From NCBI RefSeq assembly GCF_000829825.1, contig NZ_JXSL01000030.1, positions 813,501 to 877,500 on the forward strand: DNA of 64,000 bases. The letters run 5' to 3'. Shown here in pieces: positions 1 to 7,442 of this stretch (position 1 is the first letter of the stretch; every line of letters starts with the position of its first letter). The stretch comes from Paramagnetospirillum magnetotacticum MS-1 (GTDB lineage Bacteria; Pseudomonadota; Alphaproteobacteria; Rhodospirillales; Magnetospirillaceae). Both the position numbers and the translations under genes were made by a program. The notes under the pieces are model-generated. The model did no database searches and was not told the DNA's origin. It saw only the letters and a list, made by a program, of their open reading frames with translations.

Positions 1-1
1 T

Positions 2-148
2 TCCCCCGAACGGGCCTGCTTTCGCTTCGGCACCTTCATTGCCGACGGCGCACGCCATGAGGCGATCCGCGCCGAATGGTCGCTGCGCTTTCCCCATCTG
101 GTGGAACGGTTCGGCCGCCGCCTTTTGTGCTACAGGTATCGGACATGA
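2..148 (+). CDS. 3' end of an unidentified upstream gene
   Basis: Only the last 48 codons are inside the window. The frame is open from the left edge, runs through an Arg/Phe-rich tail ending CYRYRT, and stops with TGA at 146-148. That stop overlaps the ATG of the next gene in an ATGA arrangement, the coupling used by many genes in this island, which is the main support for its being real. No domain can be named from this fragment. By position it probably belongs to the same sugar-acid or surface-glycan operon as the NeuA-type gene after it; that is inference only. Confidence 0.55.
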   Translation, partial: SPERACFRFGTFIADGARHEAIRAEWSLRFPHLVERFGRRLLCYRYRT

Positions 149-867
149 TCGACGGTCTTTCGGTTCTGGCGCTGATCACCGCGCGGGGTGGCTCCAAGGG
201 GCTGCCGGGCAAGAATGTCCGACCGCTGGCGGGCCGGCCCCTGGTGGCCTGGAGCGTGGCGCAGGCGCGGGCCTCGGCCCTGGTCGACCGGGTGGTGATC
301 TCGTCCGACGATCCCGAGATCGTCCAGGCCGCCACGGCCGCGGGCTGCGAGGCGCCGTTCATACGCCCCGCGGAGCTGGCCTCGGACACCGCCTCTTCGG
401 TTGAGGTGGCTGTTCATGCCCTGGAGGCCATCGATGGCGCATATGACATCCTGGTGCTCTTGCAGCCCACATCGCCGCTCCGTCATACCGCCGATATCGA
501 CGCCTGCCTGCGCCAGCTGGTGGACAACCGGGCGCCGTCCTGCGTCTCGGTGTGCGAAGCGGCCAAATCGCCATGGTGGATGCTGCGCATGGATGAGGCC
601 GGTACCCTGACCCGATTGCTCGAGCCGCTGGATGCCAGCCGGCGTCAGGACCTGCCCAAGGTGTTCGTCGCCAACGGCGCCGTTTATGCCGTCCGCGTTC
701 CCTGGTTGCTGGAGCAGCGGAAATTTCTCGGCGAGGGCAGCGTCGGCCATGTCATGCCCGCTGAGCGTTCGGTGGATATCGATACCGCCCTGGATTTCCG
801 CCTGGCCGAACTGCTTGCCGCCGAGTCCCTTCCGAAGTCCTCCGGAAATGACGGAGAATCGCCATGA
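145..867 (+). CDS. neuA: CMP-sugar synthetase, NeuA/LegF/PseF family
   Basis: A 240-residue cytidylyltransferase that would transfer CMP from CTP to a nonulosonic acid (sialic, legionaminic or pseudaminic type) in the cytoplasm. The nucleotide-binding signature ARGGSKGLPGKN lies at residues 13-24, the LLQPTSPLR motif at about 103-111, and a VDIDTALDF segment near the end; all are typical of NeuA/LegF/PseF, and the length fits the short form without an extra esterase domain. I chose the ATG at 145 because it overlaps the preceding stop by four bases; an in-frame ATG at 76 would add non-homologous residues. The next gene is also coupled by ATGA. Sequence alone does not say which nonulosonate is the substrate. 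LegB and LegC genes lie some 33 kb to the right, so CMP-legionaminate is a reasonable guess. Confidence 0.88.
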   Translation: MIDGLSVLALITARGGSKGLPGKNVRPLAGRPLVAWSVAQARASALVDRVVISSDDPEIVQAATAAGCEAPFIRPAELASDTASSVEVAVHALEAIDGAYDILVLLQPTSPLRHTADIDACLRQLVDNRAPSCVSVCEAAKSPWWMLRMDEAGTLTRLLEPLDASRRQDLPKVFVANGAVYAVRVPWLLEQRKFLGEGSVGHVMPAERSVDIDTALDFRLAELLAAESLPKSSGNDGESP

Positions 868-1709
868 CCCGACCCGATCGCTGCCTGATCTGCGGCGCAC
901 CCGATGCGCAACTGCTCCTGGCCGCCGACCAGCCTGATTCCTACGAAAGACGGGTCGGGGTGACGGAGGATGGCTTTGCCCGCGCCTGGGTTCGCTGTAC
1001 CGGCTGTGGCTTTCATTATTCGCGTTATTCCCGCGATCCTCAGATCCTGGACCGCCTCTACGAGGATGGCTATCGCGATGCCGCCGCCGCCTGGCGCGGC
1101 GCCACCACCGAAGAGGTCTTCCGCAAGGTCATCGCCCTGCCCGACGACCAGTCCGAGACCCGCGCCCGTATCCGCTGGATCAAGCAGGGCATCGCCCAGG
1201 CCCAAGGGGCCGACCTGATCCACTGGCCGGCCGCGCCATGGCGCATGGTCGATGTGGGCGGCGCCACCGGCATCATGGCCTACGAGTTCCGCGATTCCCA
1301 ATGGCTGCCCCATGTGGTCGATCCGGCGCCCGAAGGCCGCTTCGTCGAAGCCTACGGCATCCCTTATATCCAAGCTCCTTTCCGGGCCGGTCTGCTGGAC
1401 GCGCCGGTGCAGATGGCCAGCCTTGTCTATGTGCTTGAACATCTGCGCGACCCGGAACAGGCGCTGCGCGATGTCGCCTCGGGCCTGGCACCCGACGGTC
1501 TGGTCTTCATCGAAGTGCCCGACGCCCTGGCCTTTGGCCGCAAACCGGCCGAGGACGATATCTTCAATTCCTGCCATTTGTGGCTGTTCGACCCGGTCAG
1601 CCTGCTGGCGCTGCTGGCCCGGACCGGTTTCGAGGCACTGCAACTGGCGAGAATCCGCACCATTCGCGGCCACTACACCCTGATGGTCCTGGCCAAGGCC
1701 TCGGCTTGA
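864..1709 (+). CDS. class I SAM-dependent methyltransferase with N-terminal zinc ribbon
   Basis: A 281-residue protein beginning with a Cys-x2-Cys pair (CLICG, residues 8-12) and a second Cys-x2-Cys (CTGCGF, about 50-55). This makes a small zinc ribbon like that in sugar C- and O-methyltransferases of deoxysugar and surface-glycan pathways. A Rossmann methyltransferase fold follows, with motif I VDVGGATGIMAYEF at about 129-142 and a later LVYVLEHLRDP segment. The start overlaps the neuA stop (ATGA at 864-867). The position right after a CMP-sugar synthetase suggests that it methylates the same sugar or its glycan, but the acceptor is unknown. Confidence 0.82.
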   Translation: MTRPDRCLICGAPDAQLLLAADQPDSYERRVGVTEDGFARAWVRCTGCGFHYSRYSRDPQILDRLYEDGYRDAAAAWRGATTEEVFRKVIALPDDQSETRARIRWIKQGIAQAQGADLIHWPAAPWRMVDVGGATGIMAYEFRDSQWLPHVVDPAPEGRFVEAYGIPYIQAPFRAGLLDAPVQMASLVYVLEHLRDPEQALRDVASGLAPDGLVFIEVPDALAFGRKPAEDDIFNSCHLWLFDPVSLLALLARTGFEALQLARIRTIRGHYTLMVLAKASA

Positions 1710-1720
1710 GGCCGATTTTG

Positions 1721-1749
1721 GTGACATTTTCGGAAAATCTCGCTAGTGT
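1721..1749 (+). promoter_or_regulatory. possible promoter in the 103-base gap before the SDR gene
   Basis: The gap contains GTGACA (1721-1726) followed after 17 bases by TAGTGT (1744-1749), a weak sigma70-like pair. Between them lies a short perfect inverted repeat, ATTTTC-G-GAAAAT. The match to consensus is poor at the -10 element, so this is only a candidate for separate transcription of the genes from 1813 onward. Confidence 0.25.
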
Positions 1750-1812
1750 ACGCCGCGTTTTCCTGGGCGCCTCTTCCGTGCGCCACCCTCGATGTACTGA
1801 AAACCGCGCAGA

Positions 1813-2583
1813 GTGACAGAATCGATCATACCTTCGCTGCGGCATAAGCGGGTCCTGGTGACAGGCGCAGGGTCGGGGATCGGAGCGGCCATCGCCAGTG
1901 CCTTCGGTCGTCAGGGAGCGCTGGTCGGGCTGCATCACCGGGGAGAGCCCGACAAGGTGCTGGCCGTCGCCGCCGAGATCGAGGCCTCTGGCTCGCGCGC
2001 CCTGTGCTTCAAGGCTGATTTGGCCGATCCGACCCAGGTCACCCGTCTGGGCCGCGAATTCCTGGAGGCCGTCGGCGGAATCGATATCCTGGTCAACAAT
2101 GCCGGAGGGATCGGAGATTACCCGGACTTCCTGGATCTGACCGAGGAATCCTGGAACCAGGCCATGACCGTCAACGCTCAGGCCCCTCTATGGCTGATTC
2201 GGGCCGTCTGGCCTGCCATGGTCGAGGCCCGGTCGGGACGCATTATCAACATCAGTTCCGCCGCGGTGGGATATGGCGGCAGCGTCAACGGAATCCACTA
2301 TGTGGCGGCAAAGGCAGCCCTGGAAACCATGAGCCTGACCCTGGCCAAGGAAGGTGCCCGGCACAACATCCTGGTCAACGTCGTCCGGCCGGGACTGACC
2401 GATACCGGCAATTACCGCAAGATCGCTGGCTATACCGAGGAACGCTACGCCAAACGCACGGCGCTGGTCCCCTTGGGCCGGGCTGGACGCCCCGACGAGA
2501 TCGCCGCCATGGTGACCCATTTGGCGTCTGGTGACGGCGGCTTCATCACCGGCCAGATCATCGCCGTGGCCGGGGGAGATTGA
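1813..2583 (+). CDS. short-chain dehydrogenase/reductase (SDR)
   Basis: A 256-residue classical SDR using NAD(P)H to reduce a ketone or oxidise an alcohol. The dinucleotide-binding glycine motif TGAGSGIG is at residues 17-24, NNAG at 95-98, the catalytic Ser in ISSAA near 148-149, and the YVAAK catalytic Tyr163-Lys167 pair; the C-terminal GRAGRPDEIA and GGFITGQ segments are standard. The start is GTG; no ATG is suitably placed. Neighbours are a CMP-sugar synthetase and radical SAM enzymes. In Campylobacter flagellin glycosylation a similar-sized SDR, PtmA, sits beside the NeuA-type PtmB, so a role in nonulosonate tailoring is plausible, but FabG-like SDRs are too broad a family to fix a substrate. 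Confidence 0.85.
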   Translation: MTESIIPSLRHKRVLVTGAGSGIGAAIASAFGRQGALVGLHHRGEPDKVLAVAAEIEASGSRALCFKADLADPTQVTRLGREFLEAVGGIDILVNNAGGIGDYPDFLDLTEESWNQAMTVNAQAPLWLIRAVWPAMVEARSGRIINISSAAVGYGGSVNGIHYVAAKAALETMSLTLAKEGARHNILVNVVRPGLTDTGNYRKIAGYTEERYAKRTALVPLGRAGRPDEIAAMVTHLASGDGGFITGQIIAVAGGD

Positions 2584-2584
2584 C

Positions 2585-2722
2585 ATGACGGACTCGGCCT
2601 GCGCCAAGAAATCGGCGGCAAACCCTTGGCAAAGCCACCATCAGGGACCATCTGCCGATTTTACCAAGGTCTGGACGGGGCTGGACCAGAAAAGAACCGA
2701 TCAGTGGTTGGAGTTCTGGTAA
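2585..2722 (+). CDS. small hypothetical protein (45 residues)
   Basis: The ATG lies two bases after the TGA of the SDR gene (TGACATG), so it is positioned for translational coupling. The predicted peptide is polar, with no membrane segment or signal, and ends in an aromatic-rich tail (QWLEFW). I recognise no domain. It could be a genuine small protein, the remnant of a larger decayed gene, or chance; the aromatic-rich end and tight spacing are mild support. Confidence 0.35.
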   Translation: MTDSACAKKSAANPWQSHHQGPSADFTKVWTGLDQKRTDQWLEFW

Positions 2723-2850
2723 TTTGCGATCAATTCGCATTATAAAGTTCGGCCAATATCTCCGGCCAAGTCTGCGCCTCCCCACGCGCATTGAAGTTCC
2801 CGGACTTTCCGCCGCCACCCGGAAAGCTCCCTGAAAGGAAGGGCAAGCCT
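2723..2850 (+). promoter_or_regulatory. AT-richer leader with inverted repeat before the radical SAM pair
   Basis: This 128-base stretch is visibly more AT-rich than its surroundings. It carries a short inverted repeat, TGCGA-TCAAT-TCGCA (2725-2739), immediately followed by TATAAA (2741-2746), a good -10-like box. No convincing -35 lies 16-18 bases upstream, so if it is a promoter it may need an activator; the inverted repeat overlapping the expected spacer would suit an operator. A ribosome-binding site (GAAAGGAAGG) precedes the ATG at 2851. Confidence 0.35.
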
Positions 2851-4263
2851 ATGACCTATCCCGTCGTTCTGGTCAATGTATCGCGCAATACCAATGCAAT
2901 CTCGTTCCCCATGGGGTTGAGCGTGGTTGCGAACGCCCTGCTGCACCACGACATCACGCCCCAGATCATCGACCTGATCCCGGTCATGCCCGACCAGCGA
3001 ATCGACTACTTTTTGCGCACCATGCCGAAGGAGCCCGCCATTTACGGCTTCAGCATGATGATCGGCAATTTCCACCTTGATCATGCCGAGCATTATGCCC
3101 GCCTGATCAAGGAGCACAGCCCCGACAGCATCGTGGTCTATGGCGGATCACTGCCCTCGTCGGTCCCCGAACTGCTGGTCGAAAACTGCGAGTGCGACTT
3201 TGTCATCCATGGCGAGGGCGAGGTGGTGTTCCCGGCCTTCGTCAAGGCCCTGCGCGAGGGGGAGAGCTTCCCCGAAGGTCCCGGCATCTTTTACAAGGGC
3301 GCCGACGGTCAAGTGGTCGGCACAAAGGCCAAGCGCATGCGCCGGCTTGATCACCTTTCGCGCCAGAATTACAGCCTGTTCGACATGGATTTCTATTCCG
3401 GCTACTTCAAGGAAGTGGGCCTGAGCTGGGAAATCATGGCCTCGCGCGGCTGCAAGGCCCACTGCTCGTTCTGCTACAAATTCATGGGTGACGGCATCGG
3501 CCTGCGTGAGGTCGGCGAGGTACTGGATGAAATCCAGTACATCATGGAAAATTACGGCATCACGAAGTTTTACTTCGTTGACGAAAATTTCATGCAGATC
3601 AAGAAGTACTTCTACTCTTTCCTTGAGGAGAAGAAAAACCGCGGCCTAAACTTTACGTTTATCGCCTCATCGCGCATCGATGAGATTGATGAAGAACGCA
3701 TCAGCATCGCCAAGGAACACGGACTGACCGCGCTGACCACCGGCGTTGAATCGGTCAACCAGGCGACGCTGAACGCCATCGACAAACGTATCGACATCGA
3801 GGATGCCGAGCGGGCGGTCAAGCTTCTGCGTCAGTACGGCATCCGCCCCCATGTGAACCTGATCATCGGATTCGAGTGGGAGAGCGAGGACGATTATAAG
3901 GCCATGCTCGAATTCATCGAACGCAACGACCTGCGCGGCACGGTGAAGCTGTCATATCTGACCCCGCTGCCCGCCACCCGCCTTTATGAAGACGCCAAGA
4001 GCCGCAACAAGCTAGGCAAGCCCGAATTCGAATATGTCCGCACCTTGGGCAATCTATATTGGGAGCTGATGGTCAACATGACCAACATGCCCGACGAACT
4101 GCTCAAGCACTATTACGCCCTGATTTCCGACGTCGGCAAGGAAACCCGCGCCCTGCCCGTCACTCCGGCCTATCGCCAGAACCTCAATGACGATCTGGTC
4201 ATGTACAAGACGGTCGCGGCGCCGTCCCCACCTCCCGCTCACGCCGCGTGGAGCTTGCCGTGA
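2851..4263 (+). CDS. radical SAM enzyme of the B12-binding-like class
   Basis: A 470-residue protein. Residues 1-150 look like the Rossmann-type cobalamin-binding domain found before many radical SAM cores, with VVYGGS (about 96-100) and HGEGE (120-124) as usual, but the cobalt-ligating Asp-x-His-x2-Gly motif is not visible. The radical SAM [4Fe-4S] motif Cys-x3-Cys-x2-Cys is at residues 201, 205 and 208. A TTGVES segment and an HVNLIIGF strand follow, typical of the elongated barrel. The start at 2851 is chosen for its Shine-Dalgarno; an in-frame upstream ATG at 2791 lacks one. The stop overlaps the next gene's GTG (GTGA), so two radical SAM enzymes are coupled. The reaction is unknown: methylation at an unactivated carbon, epimerisation or dehydration of a sugar are possibilities from the family. 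Confidence 0.85.
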   Translation: MTYPVVLVNVSRNTNAISFPMGLSVVANALLHHDITPQIIDLIPVMPDQRIDYFLRTMPKEPAIYGFSMMIGNFHLDHAEHYARLIKEHSPDSIVVYGGSLPSSVPELLVENCECDFVIHGEGEVVFPAFVKALREGESFPEGPGIFYKGADGQVVGTKAKRMRRLDHLSRQNYSLFDMDFYSGYFKEVGLSWEIMASRGCKAHCSFCYKFMGDGIGLREVGEVLDEIQYIMENYGITKFYFVDENFMQIKKYFYSFLEEKKNRGLNFTFIASSRIDEIDEERISIAKEHGLTALTTGVESVNQATLNAIDKRIDIEDAERAVKLLRQYGIRPHVNLIIGFEWESEDDYKAMLEFIERNDLRGTVKLSYLTPLPATRLYEDAKSRNKLGKPEFEYVRTLGNLYWELMVNMTNMPDELLKHYYALISDVGKETRALPVTPAYRQNLNDDLVMYKTVAAPSPPPAHAAWSLP

Positions 4264-5300
4264 ACCAGGTTTCCGCCCGACGCCCCGTCACCGTTACCGG
4301 CGAGGACTGGTTCGAAATCGCCAAGACCTTGGAGATTTCCAGCGAAAGCGTGGTGCAGGATTTCTTGCGCGATAACCCCGGCTTCGCCGCCGATCTGGTT
4401 ATTCCCAAGAGGGTGACCATCGAAACCGTGTTCGGCTGCAACGCGCGCTGCGGCATGTGCGTCATCGATCAGCCCACCGAACGCCCCAAGGGCACCATGC
4501 CCTTGGAGCAGTTCAAGGCGATCGTCGATAAACTAGTCCCCTACCGGGATCGTATCGAGATGATGGATTTCTTCGCCCTCGGCGAACCCCTGATCGATAC
4601 CCATCTGTTCGAACGTATCCGCTATGTCAAGGCCAAGGGATTCCGCCGTTTGGCCTTTGCCACCAACGCCCATCTCCTGACCGCCGCCAAGCGCCGCGAC
4701 CTCTTGGAAAGCGGCATCGACACCGTCATTTTCAGCATCGACGGCATTACCAAGGCCACCCACGAATCCATCCGCGAACGCGTGAATTTCGACAAGGTCA
4801 TGGAAAATGTTCAGGCGGTCATCCGCGAACGCGACCAGGGCGACTTTAAGACACGCTTCGTGGTCCGCTTCGTTCGCCAGGCCAAGAACCGACATGAGTG
4901 GGAAGAGTACAAGGCCTTCTGGTCCAGCCGGATTTCCCCCGACCGCAACGACGTGGTGACGTCTTACGACATGCATACCTGGGGCGGCCAGGTGGCCAAC
5001 AAGGACGATGTCATCGGCGGCGAACAACAGCGCGACGAGATGGTGGAGCGCCTGCCCTGCCACCATGCCTTCGACAAGCTGACGATCCTGGCCGACGGCT
5101 CCATTCCGCTGTGCTCCGAGGATATCCTGGAGCCCGCTTACGGCTTCGGCAAGATCGGTGACCAGGACCCCATTCAGGTCTTCAATTCCGAACGCCTGCG
5201 GGCCATGCGGCGGCTGCATCTGGCCGGACGCAAAGCCCTCCTCAAGGGCTGCGGCGAATGCACTCTGCTTTACAGCGAGCCGCGACGCGGAAGCGACTGA
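4260..5300 (+). CDS. radical SAM enzyme with SPASM-like C-terminus
   Basis: A 346-residue protein with Cys-x3-Cys-x2-Cys (GCNARCGMC) at residues 60, 64 and 67, followed by MDFFALGEPL (the GGEP-equivalent strand) and FSIDG. The C-terminal third has a Cys before HHAF, a Cys in SIPLC, and a CGEC pair, consistent with auxiliary iron-sulfur cluster ligands of SPASM/Twitch proteins. SPASM enzymes typically oxidise or crosslink peptides or dehydrogenate sugars. The GTG start at 4260 overlaps the previous stop (GTGA); another GTG at 4248 is possible. Coupling to the radical SAM gene at 2851 suggests that the two act in one pathway. No precursor peptide gene is obvious nearby, so a sugar or lipid substrate is more likely, though unproven. 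Confidence 0.85.
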   Translation: MNQVSARRPVTVTGEDWFEIAKTLEISSESVVQDFLRDNPGFAADLVIPKRVTIETVFGCNARCGMCVIDQPTERPKGTMPLEQFKAIVDKLVPYRDRIEMMDFFALGEPLIDTHLFERIRYVKAKGFRRLAFATNAHLLTAAKRRDLLESGIDTVIFSIDGITKATHESIRERVNFDKVMENVQAVIRERDQGDFKTRFVVRFVRQAKNRHEWEEYKAFWSSRISPDRNDVVTSYDMHTWGGQVANKDDVIGGEQQRDEMVERLPCHHAFDKLTILADGSIPLCSEDILEPAYGFGKIGDQDPIQVFNSERLRAMRRLHLAGRKALLKGCGECTLLYSEPRRGSD

Positions 5301-5434
5301 CGGCCAGCCCGCATACCAGCCCTTGCCGCCTGCCTCTGGACAGGTTTACAACGTAGGCCCGGTTCCGGTCGCCCATCCGCGGTCGGCCCCCAAGCCAACA
5401 GGCCGCCCGCCCGCGGTTCCCAGGGAGTAGCGTC

Positions 5435-6445
5435 ATGACGGTCAAGATCGGTGTAGTGGGTTACGGCTATTGGGGACCCAACATCGTCCGGAATTTCGCG
5501 GAAACCCCTGGAGCTCAATTGGTAGCCGTCAGCGACCTTCGCGACGACAAGCGCGCCTTGGTCGAGCGTCGCTATCCCGGAATCCGCGCCACTCGCGACG
5601 CCCGCGAGATCTTCGCCGCCACCGATATCGACGCCGTGGCCATCGCCACCCCGGTGGGCTCCCACTACGAACTGGCCCTGGCGGCCCTGCGGGCGGGAAA
5701 GCATGTCTTGGTGGAAAAGCCCATGACGGCCGATGCCGCCCAGGCCCGCCACCTGATCGAAGAGGCCGAAAAGCGCGGCCTGACCCTGATGGTCGACCAC
5801 ACCTTCTGCTACACCGGCGCCGTCCGGAAAATGAAGGAGATGGTCGAGACGGGCGAACTGGGCGACCTCTATTATTATGATTCCCTGCGGGTCAATCTTG
5901 GCCTGTTCCAGCATGACGTCAACGTCATCTGGGATCTGGCGGTGCACGACCTGTCGATCCTGGAATTCGTGGTGCCGCACAAGCCCCTTGCCGTTTCGGC
6001 GGTCGGCATGAGCCATGTCCCCGGAACACCCGAGAACCTCGCCTATATCACCGTCTTCTACGACAGCCCGTTCATCGCCCATGTCAACGTCAACTGGCTG
6101 GCCCCGGTGAAGGTGCGCAAGACCCTGTTGGGCGGCAGCCGCAAGATGGCGGTCTATGATGATTTGGAGCCGTCCGAGAAGCTCAAGGTCTACGACAAGG
6201 GTATTACCACCACACCCAGCCCGGAGCAGATCTACCAGATGCTGGTCGGCTACCGCTCGGGCGACATGTGGGCTCCCCAACTGGCCGGAACCGAGGCACT
6301 GTCCCTTGAAACCCGCCACTTCATCGATTGCATCAAGGGCAAGACCCAGCCCGTCACCGATGGCGCCATGGGCCTCGGAGTCGTAGAAATCCTTGCCGCC
6401 GCCAGTCAGTCCATGGCATTGCGCGGCCAGCCGGTCGATCTGTAG
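5435..6445 (+). CDS. Gfo/Idh/MocA family NAD-dependent sugar oxidoreductase
   Basis: A 336-residue protein with the N-terminal Rossmann motif VVGYGYWGPN at about residues 7-16 and the family-defining GKHVLVEKP (about 88-96). A DLAVHDLSI segment bears the active-site Asp/His, and a C-terminal beta domain follows. These enzymes oxidise or reduce nucleotide sugars or free polyols with NAD(P). It follows the radical SAM pair after 134 bases in which I see no structure, and has a GGGAG-type ribosome-binding site. The closest family type in this window is the WlbA/WbpB-like protein at 37517-38536, which shares the GYWGPN start, so a 3-keto sugar nucleotide intermediate is conceivable. Confidence 0.87.
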   Translation: MTVKIGVVGYGYWGPNIVRNFAETPGAQLVAVSDLRDDKRALVERRYPGIRATRDAREIFAATDIDAVAIATPVGSHYELALAALRAGKHVLVEKPMTADAAQARHLIEEAEKRGLTLMVDHTFCYTGAVRKMKEMVETGELGDLYYYDSLRVNLGLFQHDVNVIWDLAVHDLSILEFVVPHKPLAVSAVGMSHVPGTPENLAYITVFYDSPFIAHVNVNWLAPVKVRKTLLGGSRKMAVYDDLEPSEKLKVYDKGITTTPSPEQIYQMLVGYRSGDMWAPQLAGTEALSLETRHFIDCIKGKTQPVTDGAMGLGVVEILAAASQSMALRGQPVDL

Positions 6446-6458
6446 GAGAGCATTGAAT

Positions 6459-7442
6459 ATGGATCTGGCGGGCAAGCGCATCCTGGTCACGGGAGGAGCC
6501 GGCTTCATCGGCTCGGCCATTATCGATCAACTGGCGACCGAAGGCTGCTCTGAGATCGTGGCGGTGGATAATTTCGTGCGCGGCAGGAAGGAGAACCTTG
6601 ACGCGGCCCTGGCGCGCGGCAATGTCCGGCTGGTGGACGGCGATATCCGCGACCGCTCCCTGATGGATGGTCTGGTGGCGGGAAGCGACCTGATCTTCCA
6701 CATGGCCGCCCTGCGCATCACCCATTGCGCCGCCGAACCGAGGCTGGCGCTGGAAGTGATGGTGGATTCGGTCTTCGACCTGCTGGAACTGGCGGTCAAG
6801 CACAAGGTCGAAAAGATCGTGGCGGCCTCGTCGGCCTCCATCTACGGTCTGGCCTCGCACTTCCCCACCACCGAGGCGGAAAACCCCTACGACAACCGCA
6901 CCCTCTACGGCGCCGCCAAGGCCTTCAATGAAGGTCTGCTCAAGTCGTTCGCCGATATGTACGGCATCCGGTATTGCGCCATGCGTTATTTCAACGCCTA
7001 TGGCCCGCGCATGGACATTCACGGCAAATATACCGAAGTGCTGATCCGCTGGATGGAACGCATCGACGGCGGGCAAAAGCCGCTGATCTTCGGCGACGGG
7101 CTCCAAACCATGGACTTCGTTCATGTGGACGACATCGCCAGGGCCAATATCCTGGCCGCCAAGTCCGACTGCGTCGAGGACGCCTTCAACGTCGCCAGCC
7201 AGACCGAGACCAGCCTGCGCCAATTGGCCGATCTGCTGTGCAAGGTCATGGGACGCGAAGGTCTCGAGCCCGAATACGGCCCAGAACGCTCTGTCAATCC
7301 CGTGCCGCGCCGCCTGGCCGATATCTCCAAGGCCCGGGCCCTGCTGGGCTTTGAACCTCGCGTCAACCTCGAAGACGGCCTTCGCGGCCTGGTGGACTGG
7401 TGGCGGACCGAGCGGGCCCGCTTCGAGCAGCCCGCCGGATGA
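6459..7442 (+). CDS. NAD-dependent nucleotide-sugar epimerase/dehydratase
   Basis: A 327-residue extended SDR. It has TGGAGFIG at residues 11-18, the catalytic region SSASIYG near 124-130 and the Tyr150-x3-Lys154 pair (YGAAK), followed by MRYFNAYGPRMD, all as in UDP-glucuronate/UDP-GlcNAc 4-epimerase relatives. The ATG at 6459 is preceded by TAGGAGAG; an in-frame ATG at 6393 lies inside the previous gene. The stop is coupled to the membrane protein that follows (ATGA). Substrate unresolved: 4-epimerisation of a UDP-hexose or HexNAc is most likely. Confidence 0.87.
   Translation: MDLAGKRILVTGGAGFIGSAIIDQLATEGCSEIVAVDNFVRGRKENLDAALARGNVRLVDGDIRDRSLMDGLVAGSDLIFHMAALRITHCAAEPRLALEVMVDSVFDLLELAVKHKVEKIVAASSASIYGLASHFPTTEAENPYDNRTLYGAAKAFNEGLLKSFADMYGIRYCAMRYFNAYGPRMDIHGKYTEVLIRWMERIDGGQKPLIFGDGLQTMDFVHVDDIARANILAAKSDCVEDAFNVASQTETSLRQLADLLCKVMGREGLEPEYGPERSVNPVPRRLADISKARALLGFEPRVNLEDGLRGLVDWWRTERARFEQPAG

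Noticed and set aside
684-1727. Long minus-strand frame opposite the NeuA-type and methyltransferase genes
   Set aside because: No protein motifs; the opposing plus-strand frames have intact active-site motifs and coupled starts.
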